DNA of 64,000 nucleotides from Streptomyces xinghaiensis S187 (GTDB lineage: Bacteria; Actinomycetota; Actinomycetes; Streptomycetales; Streptomycetaceae), in contig NZ_CP023202.1 of the NCBI RefSeq assembly GCF_000220705.2, forward strand, positions 7,073,892 through 7,137,891, read 5' to 3'. The notes under the pieces are model-generated. The model was given only the letters and a program-made list of their open reading frames with translations, had not been told where the DNA came from and did no database searches. Positions 25,369 to 32,904 of this stretch are shown here, piece after piece. How positions within the stretch are numbered: the stretch's first letter is position 1; every line of letters starts with the position of its first letter. Both the position numbers and the translations under genes were made by a program.

Positions 25369-25560
25369 TCACTGCACCTCCTCGTCCGTGAACTCCCTCG
25401 GCAGGCTGCCTCCGAAGTCGAAGAGCGCGAGCCACGTGCCGAGGATGTCGACGACGTCCGCGCCGGGCCACCCGTCCTTTCGTTCCTCCAGCTCGGTCAG
25501 CTCCTGACGCAGTGCGATGACGGCTCTTCCTACGGGCGTCTTCGGGTCGGGAATGATCAC
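25369..25560 (-). CDS. Small hypothetical protein
   Basis: The 63-residue frame from GTG 25560 has protein-like composition: a helix VGRAVIALRQELTELEERK, then VVDILGTWLALFDFGG. GAGAAAG lies upstream. It is one of a run of small minus-strand genes at 25-27 kb. No family is recognised. Confidence 0.45.
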   Translation of the reverse strand: MIIPDPKTPVGRAVIALRQELTELEERKDGWPGADVVDILGTWLALFDFGGSLPREFTDEEVQ

Positions 25561-25719
25561 GATGGTGTCTTTCTCGGTGAGGGCGGGGACGTCCGGTCCG
25601 CGGCATGCCCCGCCGGATGTGCGCGCGGGAGTCTGGTCCTGTGATCAGGGCGGCTTCGGCATGAAGGCTCAGAACTCGCTGAGAAGGCGGAGGCTGATGT
25701 GCCAGAGACAGGCCAGGGG

Positions 25720-26325
25720 CTAAAGCTCCAGGTCCAGGAGGGTGCGCAGCAGGGCGGCGTGGTCGGCGGGCAGGACAGCCTCACGCAGGGTGCGCTTGCG
25801 CAGGATGGGCACGTCCAGGCTGATGCCAACCGGGAGGTCGGACGCGTTCTGGTGGGGGACGAGCCGGTAGTGCGAGACAGCGATCATCCAAGCCTCGTAC
25901 CGGTCGGCAGGGCTGCCGCTGCGGGCGGCGTGCCCCGCGTCGGGGGAGCGGGACGGGCAGGGGCAGGACGGGTCGGTGCAGGGCCTCCCTGCGGGGTTGC
26001 CGGCCAGGACGGGGCTGTGCCGGTAGTGCGTGGCCGTGCCGTTCAGCATGGGGCAGTGCGCGGCGGTGTAGGGCAGGCACTCCGGATGCAGTGCCGGTTC
26101 GGGTGAGGCTCCTTCGGCCACGTCGACCGGGCGAACGATCAGGAAGCACCGTTCGTCCAGCGGTTGGCCACAGATCTGGCAGAGGCGCTTCAGGAAGGCC
26201 GTTCGGGCACGGTTGGCGTCGAGGCTGCCGAAGACCGCGTGGTCACCGTGGGTCAGGGATACCCACGGCACCACCAGGCCGCCCGCGAGTGGCTGTCGGG
26301 CGCAGCGTTGGGGGATTGCGCGCAT
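25720..26325 (-). CDS. Conserved-looking hypothetical protein with Cys pairs
   Basis: The 201-residue protein contains CQICGQPLDERCFLIVRP near residue 50 and CTDPSCPCPSR near residue 118, suggesting metal binding. Other segments (LHPECLPYTAAHCPML, then YEAWMIAVSHYRLVP) look well structured. No named family is recognised, but the composition resembles actinophage or plasmid cargo genes. It is the last gene of the minus-strand unit that begins at the shared-motif promoter at 27.4 kb. Confidence 0.7.
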   Translation of the reverse strand: MRAIPQRCARQPLAGGLVVPWVSLTHGDHAVFGSLDANRARTAFLKRLCQICGQPLDERCFLIVRPVDVAEGASPEPALHPECLPYTAAHCPMLNGTATHYRHSPVLAGNPAGRPCTDPSCPCPSRSPDAGHAARSGSPADRYEAWMIAVSHYRLVPHQNASDLPVGISLDVPILRKRTLREAVLPADHAALLRTLLDLEL

Positions 26326-26391
26326 TTGGGACGTCCTTCAACTCGTGGGAGACGTGAGGGCTACGCGAGGACGGCGGGGTGCCGTTCGGCA

Positions 26392-26661
26392 TCAGTTGCT
26401 GGCTGGTCCTGGGCGCGCTCGTCCGTCGGTGGACGGCGGACTGTGGGAGGAGAAGACGTAGTGGCCCAGGTCGCGCAGTGCGTCGGCGGTTCGGTCCACG
26501 GCATCGGGGCCGCTGTCGGTCTGGCGGATGTACGCCTCGATCTCGCGATTCCAGGTGAACCCCTGGTCGGTGAGGGTCTTCTCGGTGTCCTGCGTGAGAT
26601 CGAGAGAGGACTCGGGAGCGGCGACCAGTCCGTGAGTGAGGTCGGGGACGACCAGGAACAT
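26392..26661 (-). CDS. Small hypothetical protein
   Basis: The 89-residue product starts at ATG 26661 behind AAAGGAGA. It opens with FLVVPDLTHGLVAAP, then helix/strand segments (TLTDQGFTWNREIEAYIR, ADALRDLGHYVF) and a disordered tail. No family is recognised. It is the middle gene of the unit behind the promoter at 27407. Confidence 0.65.
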   Translation of the reverse strand: MFLVVPDLTHGLVAAPESSLDLTQDTEKTLTDQGFTWNREIEAYIRQTDSGPDAVDRTADALRDLGHYVFSSHSPPSTDGRARPGPASN

Positions 26662-26827
26662 TGGGTCTCCTTTCCGTCGCGTGCTGCCCCAGGGATGGGG
26701 CGGCCCGCGGGCAAAGTGACGGCCGGGCACCAGGTGAGGGGGGTCGGAGCTGCCGGGACGGCGAAGGGCGTGGGTTGGGCGACCTCCCGGCTCGGAACCG
26801 GGTTCAGGACAGACCTGCCGTGCGGTG

Positions 26828-27265
26828 TCAGCTCCGGGGACGGGTATCGGGGAGTTCCCCCACGGCGCACCGGACGCCCAGACGCCATCCCTCGGCCATT
26901 TCCGAGCGCCATCGCGCGCGGATCACCTGGGGGACGTCTACGCCGAGGTGGGTGCGCGATGCATCGGGGAACTGGTCGACCGGCTCGGGGTCTCGCACAG
27001 GTGCGGTGATGGCGGCGACGGCTTCGGCGGTGGAGGCGGCCGGACCCCACTCGTAGTCGGGGCCTGGGCCGGTCAGCTTCCATACGGGCTCTCCGCCCAT
27101 CTGAAGGGTGTAGCGCAGCTCCCAGGTGAGGCCCTGGTGCGTGACGGTGTGCGTGATTGCGCTTCCGGGCTTCGTGCTGCCGTCGAAGGTGACGCCGGCG
27201 GATGCCAGGGCGGAGCGGAGTTCCTCGGTGAACTCCTCGGGAATGGCACGGGGCAGGACGGACAC
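26828..27265 (-). CDS. Hypothetical protein, first gene of the 27.4-kb unit
   Basis: The 145-residue protein starts at GTG 27265 behind a strong AAGGAGG. It contains IPEEFTEELRSALASAG, TVTHQGLTWELRYTLQMGG and a C-terminal VPQVIRARWRSEMAEGWRLG. No family is recognised. It lies about 140 bp downstream of the first copy of the shared promoter motif and is followed on the same strand by the 89- and 201-residue proteins. Confidence 0.68.
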   Translation of the reverse strand: MSVLPRAIPEEFTEELRSALASAGVTFDGSTKPGSAITHTVTHQGLTWELRYTLQMGGEPVWKLTGPGPDYEWGPAASTAEAVAAITAPVRDPEPVDQFPDASRTHLGVDVPQVIRARWRSEMAEGWRLGVRCAVGELPDTRPRS

Positions 27266-27406
27266 GGGGAACCTCCTTCGGTGGGTGCGGAGGACGCCGG
27301 GGTACGTCCCGGCGGGGAGCGGCAGAGGGAGAGAAGAGCACGCAGAGGCGATCAGCAGGGCAGACGTCACCCGCCCGCCCTTGCCCTACGAACTTGAGCG
27401 GAATCA

Positions 27407-27449
27407 ATAATAGTGGATATTCGTCGGAGGTGAACCCCCGTCTGACCTG
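27407..27449 (-). promoter_or_regulatory. Shared-motif promoter, copy A
   Basis: Read on the minus strand: CAGGT...GGGGG, then TTCACC, exactly 16 nt ending ATCCAC, then TATTAT. It would drive the genes at 27265-25720. Four other copies with the same spacing occur between 50 and 55 kb. Confidence 0.75.
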
Positions 27450-27545
27450 GGCATTTATGCCATGGGTGCAGTGTCGGGCGGAGGTCTCAGGCTTTGTCTG
27501 AGCGTTCGTTGGCGATCTGTGCCGGTGAACTGCTCCACTACTGGC

Positions 27546-27746
27546 TTATGCCAGGAGGCCGGCAAGGGCGGCGGTGCAGGTGGCCGCGAGGGTGAGCACT
27601 GCGATGAAGGCGGCGGCGGCGCGGGTGAGGGCGGCTGGGTAGGTGGCGCCGTCCAGGCGGGCGAGTTTGCCCGCGCCGGCGGCGGCCAGCAGCGCCAGAA
27701 TCATCACAACGGCGGCGGTGAGCAGAATGAGAGCGAGACCGGACAC
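27546..27746 (-). CDS. Small two-helix membrane protein
   Basis: The 66-residue product from GTG 27746 has two hydrophobic helices (LALILLTAAVVMILALLAAA and AAAAFIAVLTLAATCTAALA) separated by GKLARLDGATYP. A CTGGAG lies upstream. It is divergent from the large HTH/NTPase gene, with about 120 bp between them. No family is recognised. Confidence 0.55.
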   Translation of the reverse strand: MSGLALILLTAAVVMILALLAAAGAGKLARLDGATYPAALTRAAAAFIAVLTLAATCTAALAGLLA

Positions 27747-27866
27747 GGCAGACTCCAGGAAGACGGCGAGGCGTTGACGTTGTCGAAGGTCCCGGAATCG
27801 CTGTGCGCCGTGGTCCGACCAGGCAAAGATGAACACTTGCGAACACACCAAGGTCGGGGCGGGCAC

Positions 27867-30800
27867 GTGCTGGATGGGCAGACTGAGCGCGATGCGGCGC
27901 TCACCGAATTCCGCATGCGGTTGGCCGACGGGCTGGCCCGCGCTCGGCTGACCAAGACTCAGCTGGCTGCCCGGGCGGAGCTGGGGCGCACGACCGTGCA
28001 GCAAGCCTTCCAAAGCGGCGCTTCCGCACCGTCGGACCAGACAGTGGCGGCCCTGGCCCGCGCGTTGAGCCTGTCGGAAGGGGAGTTGCTGGAGTTGCGG
28101 CGGATGGCCGCCGGGGAGGACGGCTCCAGGCCCGAGGACCAGGTACTGGGCAGACCGATTACCGGATGGGACCCGCACGATCTGGAGGTCCACCCTGCTG
28201 GCACCGGCCCGGGAGGGCCTCAGCCTGGCACGAGGGCGGGACGGCCGCTGCCCGGCTACGTTCCCCGCGAGCACGACCAAGTGCTGGCCCACGCAGTGGA
28301 GGACGCCGCGCGGGGCCGTACCCGGATGGTGGTGCTGGTCGGCACATCCTCCACCGGCAAGACACGGGCCTGCTGGGAAGCCATCCAGCCGCTGGCCAAC
28401 GCCGGATGGCGGTTGTGGCACCCCTTCGACCCCACCCGGGCCCAGGCCGCGCTGGCCGACCTGCACCGCGTACAGCCGCGCACGGTGGTGTGGCTCAACG
28501 AGGCCCAGCATTACCTCGGCGACCCTGCATGCGGTGAGGAAATCGCCGCCGCCGTGCACGCCCTGCTCACCACACCCGGACGCGGACCGCTCCTGATCCT
28601 GGGCACGCTGTGGCCCGAGTACGCCGACCGCTACACAGCCCTGCCCGCACCCAGCGCTCCGGATCCACACAGCCGGGTACGGGAGCTGCTGGCCGCACGT
28701 ACCGTTCCCGTCCCCGACACCTTCGACCAGCAGGCGCTGCGCGCTGCGGCCGACCTGGCCGCGGGCGGTGATGTCCTACTGGCCGACGCCCTCACCCGCG
28801 CCCGCACCGATGGACGCCTGGCCCAGGACCTGGCCGGTGTACCAGAGCTGCTGCGCCGCTACCAGCAGCCCAGCACGCCAGCGGCCAAGGCACTACTGGA
28901 GGCGGCAATGGACGCCCGCCGCTTGGGGGTCGGCCTGCACCTCCCCCAGGAATTCCTGATCGACGCCGCGACCGACTACCTGACCGACCACGACCTCGCC
29001 GAGCTGCCCGAGGACTGGGCGGAAGCGGCCTTCGCCGACCTGGCCCGCCCCGTCCATGGCAAGCAGGCCCCCCTGCGACCCGCAAGGCGGCCCGCGCGCC
29101 GGCCTCCAAGCGGACCGACCCAACCCGACACGCGATCTTCGGGGCCGGGGGCGGTGTTCCGACTGGCCGACTACCTCGAGCAGCACGGCCGCGTCACCCG
29201 CAGGCGGCTGTGTCCCCCCGCCTCCTACTGGCACGCCGCCCATACCCACCTCACCCACCCCGACGACTTGTACAAGCTCGCTGCCGAGGCCCACGCACGG
29301 CACCGGCTGCAGTGGGCCCACCACCTGCGCCACCAAGCCGCCGTTGCTGGGTCCCCCATCGCCCTGGCCGACTTGGCGCGGATGCGGGAGAAGGCGGGGG
29401 ACCGGGAGGGTGCTGAGCTTCTTGCCCGGCAGGCGGCCGACGTCGGCGACCCTTCCGCCCTGGCCGACTTGGCGCGGATGCGGGAGAAGGCGGGGGACCG
29501 GGAGGGTGCTGAGCTTCTTGCCCGGCAGGCGGCCAGCGCCGGGGACCCCTCCGTCCTGGCCGACTTGGCGTGGCAGCGACATGAGGCCGGAGCCATCGAG
29601 AGCGCCGAGACCCTCTACAGGCGGGCGGCCGACGCCGGCTACACCTCCGCTTTTACCCACCTGGCGCGGATGCGGGAGGAGGTGGGGGACCGGGAGGGTG
29701 CTGAACATCTGGCCCGGCAGGCGGCGGACGCCGGCGACACCTTCGCTCTGGCCGACTTGGTGCGGATGCGGGAGGGTGCGGAGGATCGGGAGGGTGCGGA
29801 GCTTCTAGCCCGGCAGGCGGCCGACGCCGGCGACCCCTCCAGCCTGGCCGTCTTGGTGCGGATGCGGGAGAAGGCGGGGGATCGGGAGGGTGCGGAGCTT
29901 CTAGCCCGGCAGGCGGCCGACGCCGGCGACCCCTCCAGCCTGGCCGTCTTGGTGCGGATGCGGGAGAAGGCGGGGGATCGGGAGGGTGCGGAGGCTCTCG
30001 CCCGGCAGGCGGCCGACGCCGGCTTCCCCTTCACCCTGGGCACCTTGGCGCGCATGCGGGAGGTGGCAGGGGATCGGGAGGGTGCGGAGGCTCTCGCCCG
30101 GCAGGCGGCTGACGCCGGCGATCTCTCCGCCCTGGGCACCTTGGTGCGGATGCGGGAGAAGGCGGGGGATCGGGAGGGTGCGGAGCTTCTAGCCCGGCAG
30201 GCGGCCGACGCCGACGACCTCTCCGCCCTGGCCATCCTGGCGCGGATACGAGAAAGGTCGGGAGATCGGGAGGGTGCGGAGCTTCTTGCCCGGCAGGCGG
30301 CCAGCGCTGGTTCCTCCTTCGCTCTGGCCGACTTGGCGCGGATGCGGGAGGGGGCGGGGGATCGGGAGGGTGCGGAGCTTCTCGCCCGGCAGGCTGGCGC
30401 TAGTTCCTCCTTCACCCTGGCTACCTTGGTGCAGATGTGTGAGGGGGCGGGGGATCGGGAGGGTGCTGAGCTTCTTGCCCGGCAGGCGGCCAGCGCTGGT
30501 TCCTCCTACGCTCTGGCCGACTTGGCGCGGAAGTGTGAGGAGGCGGGGGACCGGGAGAGGGCTGAGATCCTCGCCCGGCAGGCGGCTGATGTCGGTGACT
30601 TCTCCGCCGTGGCCGCCTTGGCGCGGATGCGGGAGGGGGCGGGGGATCGGGAGAGTGCGGAGCTTCTTGCCCGGCAGGCGGCCAGCGCTGGTTCCTCCTA
30701 CGCTCTGGCCGACTTGGCGCGGAAGTGTGAGGAGGCGGGGGACCGGGAGAGGGCTGAGATCCTCGCCCGGCAGGCGGCTGATGTCGGTGACTTCTCCGCT

Positions 30801-30989
30801 CTGGCCGCCTTGGCGCGGATGCGGGAGGGGGCGGGGGATCGGGAGAGTGCGGAGCTTTTCGCCCGGCAAGCCATAGACGCTGGCCACACCTTCATCCTTT
30901 CGTTTGCCCCAAGTGACGGGGCAACCCTTGAAGGCCTGTGGCCGAACGGGCTGGATCCGGACGGCACGCCTACCCTTCCCTGGCAGTAA
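27867..30989 (+). CDS. HTH / P-loop NTPase with 16 tandem 32-residue repeats
   Basis: The 1040-residue protein has an XRE-like HTH (~12-65; LTKTQLAARAELGRTTVQQA), a Walker A GTSSTGKT near 158, and a Walker-B-like TVVWLNEAQ near 207 followed by LLILGTLWPEYADRYT. These motifs are typical of a Streptomyces-wide group of STAND-like TPR proteins of unknown role. From residue 499 to ~1009 it carries 16 tandem repeats of a two-helix unit (LARMREKAGDREGAELLARQ plus a linker), then a 31-residue tail. GTG 27867 is preferred since the upstream frame is shadow-like. Such architectures fit signal-sensing NTPases, possibly regulatory or defensive. Confidence 0.82.
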   Translation: MLDGQTERDAALTEFRMRLADGLARARLTKTQLAARAELGRTTVQQAFQSGASAPSDQTVAALARALSLSEGELLELRRMAAGEDGSRPEDQVLGRPITGWDPHDLEVHPAGTGPGGPQPGTRAGRPLPGYVPREHDQVLAHAVEDAARGRTRMVVLVGTSSTGKTRACWEAIQPLANAGWRLWHPFDPTRAQAALADLHRVQPRTVVWLNEAQHYLGDPACGEEIAAAVHALLTTPGRGPLLILGTLWPEYADRYTALPAPSAPDPHSRVRELLAARTVPVPDTFDQQALRAAADLAAGGDVLLADALTRARTDGRLAQDLAGVPELLRRYQQPSTPAAKALLEAAMDARRLGVGLHLPQEFLIDAATDYLTDHDLAELPEDWAEAAFADLARPVHGKQAPLRPARRPARRPPSGPTQPDTRSSGPGAVFRLADYLEQHGRVTRRRLCPPASYWHAAHTHLTHPDDLYKLAAEAHARHRLQWAHHLRHQAAVAGSPIALADLARMREKAGDREGAELLARQAADVGDPSALADLARMREKAGDREGAELLARQAASAGDPSVLADLAWQRHEAGAIESAETLYRRAADAGYTSAFTHLARMREEVGDREGAEHLARQAADAGDTFALADLVRMREGAEDREGAELLARQAADAGDPSSLAVLVRMREKAGDREGAELLARQAADAGDPSSLAVLVRMREKAGDREGAEALARQAADAGFPFTLGTLARMREVAGDREGAEALARQAADAGDLSALGTLVRMREKAGDREGAELLARQAADADDLSALAILARIRERSGDREGAELLARQAASAGSSFALADLARMREGAGDREGAELLARQAGASSSFTLATLVQMCEGAGDREGAELLARQAASAGSSYALADLARKCEEAGDRERAEILARQAADVGDFSAVAALARMREGAGDRESAELLARQAASAGSSYALADLARKCEEAGDRERAEILARQAADVGDFSALAALARMREGAGDRESAELFARQAIDAGHTFILSFAPSDGATLEGLWPNGLDPDGTPTLPWQ
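29361..30893 (+). repeat. Sixteen tandem 96-bp coding repeats
   Basis: The 96-bp period (32 codons) runs 16 times in frame; only repeat 11 is shorter, by one codon. Several neighbours are nearly identical in DNA. Repeats 13-14 (30510-30701) and 15-16 (30702-30893) are almost identical 192-bp blocks, pointing to recent duplication. Repeat 3 is the most diverged. Confidence 0.92.
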
Positions 30990-31289
30990 CTAAGCTCCCA
31001 GAAAGTACTTCGCGCGGCGACTTGCCTTACAGGAACCGTTTGAACAGGGAAGAAGTCCAGAACGTCGGCGGCGCGTGCGCTGCGTGCGAGGCGCTTGAGC
31101 GCGCACGGTGAGGATGACGGGCGTCTCGGGGCGGCCTCCTTGAACTGGTGGGCCAGCACGAACGCCTTCTCCAGCTCGGGCCGGACCTTCACCCGGGTGT
31201 TGATCTGCGCGCCCTGCGCGCTCCTGGATGCATCATCGCGCTAACAGTGTGGCGTTGTCAGCGTGGTGCTGTGTAGGGAGCCTGGGGAC
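30990..31289. other. Intergenic stretch with a possible minus-strand remnant
   Basis: No complete gene. On the minus strand, 31192-31120 reads VRPELEKAFVLAHQFKEA in a protein-like way before degenerating, and could be the end of a lost gene. The promoter of the gene at 31290 must lie at its right end. Confidence 0.3.
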
Positions 31290-31784
31290 ATGACGAACAC
31301 CGACAAGCCCCTGCGCCCGATCCGGCCAGTCCCCTACGTGATGGATGAGGACCAAGCCCAGCTGCTCGCCCGGCTTTCCGCCGACTATGCCGATGACCTC
31401 CCGCAGATCCGTGAGCGTGCCCCGCACGCATCGATCACCGCACTCCTGCATGCGGTTCACGCTCACCAGGCACAGCGCGTGTTCGCATGCGATCCGCGTT
31501 GGAGGGAGACCGCGGGCATTACCGAGGTGCCCGAAGACCGTGCGGACGACGTAGCCGCCGCGCTCGCGCTGCTCCAAGTCGCCCGCGACGACTTGGAGGG
31601 CTTGGAGGCCGCTCTGCTGCTGGGCGCTCGTACGGCCAGTACCCGCACGGGCAAGCCGCTGCTGACGTTCAAGCAGATCGCCGCCGCTCTCGGTGTGGAG
31701 TCCGAGCAGGCCGCGCAGGGCCGCTACCGTCGGAAGGTCGGCACGCCGAACGCCACGGCGTCGGGCATCGACGGCACCCCGTAG
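31290..31784 (+). CDS. Putative DNA-binding protein
   Basis: The 164-residue protein is helical (DEDQAQLLARLSADYADDLP, SITALLHAVHAHQAQRVF) and ends with a helix-turn-helix-like segment (LLTFKQIAAALGVESEQAAQGRYRR, about residues 125-150). ATG 31290 follows GCCTGGGGAC. This layout recurs in Streptomyces small regulators. Targets are unknown. Confidence 0.7.
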   Translation: MTNTDKPLRPIRPVPYVMDEDQAQLLARLSADYADDLPQIRERAPHASITALLHAVHAHQAQRVFACDPRWRETAGITEVPEDRADDVAAALALLQVARDDLEGLEAALLLGARTASTRTGKPLLTFKQIAAALGVESEQAAQGRYRRKVGTPNATASGIDGTP

Positions 31785-31805
31785 CAACGCCCGGCGGCGC
31801 CCGCC

Positions 31806-32260
31806 TCACACACACCCTGTGGCGAAGACAAGCTTCTCGGCGGAGGCCGGCTTCGGCACGGAGTCGATCTCGATCACGAAGTTCGGCCCGCTCGGAATCC
31901 AGACCACCACGTCGGCCCACCCGTAGCGGCCCTTACCGCCCGGTCCCACGGGCAGCCGCAGTTCCTTGTAGACACGGGAGAAGGGTGCCAGCGGGCTATC
32001 GCGCACCAGTTCGTCCTTGAAGGAGACACGACCCGGGTCAAAACTCGCGTGACGTCGGCGGTGGTGGGCGTCCCGTGTCCCTTGGCGCGGTCGGCGGCAA
32101 CAGCCTCAGCGGCGCGCTGCAACCAGTCGGTGAGGATCTCCCCCAGGAGCCAGGCCATGTTCTCCAGGGTCTCCTTGTCCACCCTGCGGGCCGCGCGCTC
32201 CAGGCTCGCCGCCTTCGGGCCCAGCCCGTACCGGGCCAGCGCGGCCAGTCGGTTCGGCGG
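31806..32260 (-). pseudogene. Frameshifted remnant of a hypothetical protein
   Basis: The C-terminal part (SPLAPFSRVYKELRLPVG, then YGWADVVVWIPSGPNFVIEI) and the N-terminal part (VDKETLENMAWLLGEILTDW) are both clearly protein-like but lie in different frames, which change near 32030. Upstream the reading frame ends at a TGA at 32261. The I-E-I-D context near the end hints at a nuclease-like strand, but no family is recognised. A sequencing error is the alternative to decay. Confidence 0.55.
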
Positions 32261-32432
32261 TCAGAGTGCCGACGTCTGCGGATCGTGACGCCGATGTGAT
32301 GGTGGTCAGCCTGCCGTGGTCACCGAACCGGTCAGGGCCCGCCGGTGAGCTGATGCCGACCTGCCGGACCCACCCCTGGGACCGGCGAACCGGCATCCGG
32401 GATACCCGTCCCGGTCTCTACAAGGGGACTGC

Positions 32433-32780
32433 ATGAAGATCACTGCACTGGCGCGCGGAACCGGCGTCGTGGCGACCGCCGGCGCGCTACTGCTCGGTGG
32501 CACGCTCGCCACGGCGCCCGTCGCTCACGCCGTGGGCAGCGAGCGCTGCACGAAGAACGTCACCAACCACTGGCGGACCGTCAACAACCTCGCCGATGCC
32601 ACCGTCCGCTCCGGACCGGGAACGATGTACAAGAAGCGCTACCAGCTGTACTTCGGCGACCACTTCAAGGCCTACTGCAGCGCGAGGAACCAGTACGGCA
32701 ACCTCTGGTATTACGGCATGGACCCGCTCAAGCGGAAGGGCTGGATCTACGCCGACCGCACCGGAAAGGGCCGGTACTGA
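32433..32780 (+). CDS. Secreted SH3-like domain protein
   Basis: The 115-residue protein has a classical signal peptide (KITALARGTGVVATAGALLL, cleavage expected after APVAHA near residue 33). The mature part resembles a bacterial SH3 domain: NLADATVRSGPGTMYKKRYQ, then GDHFKAYCSARN and GWIYADRTGKG. Small secreted SH3-like proteins are common in Streptomyces and may bind the cell wall. It is convergent with the Tad operon, sharing the hairpin at 32873. Confidence 0.85.
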   Translation: MKITALARGTGVVATAGALLLGGTLATAPVAHAVGSERCTKNVTNHWRTVNNLADATVRSGPGTMYKKRYQLYFGDHFKAYCSARNQYGNLWYYGMDPLKRKGWIYADRTGKGRY

Positions 32781-32872
32781 CCCCGCCCGCACCGCGGGCA
32801 ACGGACGCCATCTGAAACGCCGACAGCCGTTCCAACTCTCCGCAGCGGCCAGCCGCCGCACCGCTCAAGCCG

Positions 32873-32903
32873 CCCGCCGGGGCCTTCCCCTCGCCCCGGC
32901 GGG
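32873..32903. terminator. Bidirectional hairpin between the SH3 gene and the Tad operon
   Basis: An 11-bp stem CCCGCCGGGGC/GCCCCGGCGGG (32873-32883 with 32893-32903) has a 9-nt loop. It lies between convergent genes and directly follows the last Tad-operon stop. Confidence 0.75.
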
Positions 32904-32904
32904 T

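Noticed and set aside
29361..30893. Regular 96-bp repeats as a possible CRISPR or tandem satellite
   Set aside because: The repeats stay in one reading frame, encode a 32-residue helical unit, and have no unique spacers between short repeats.
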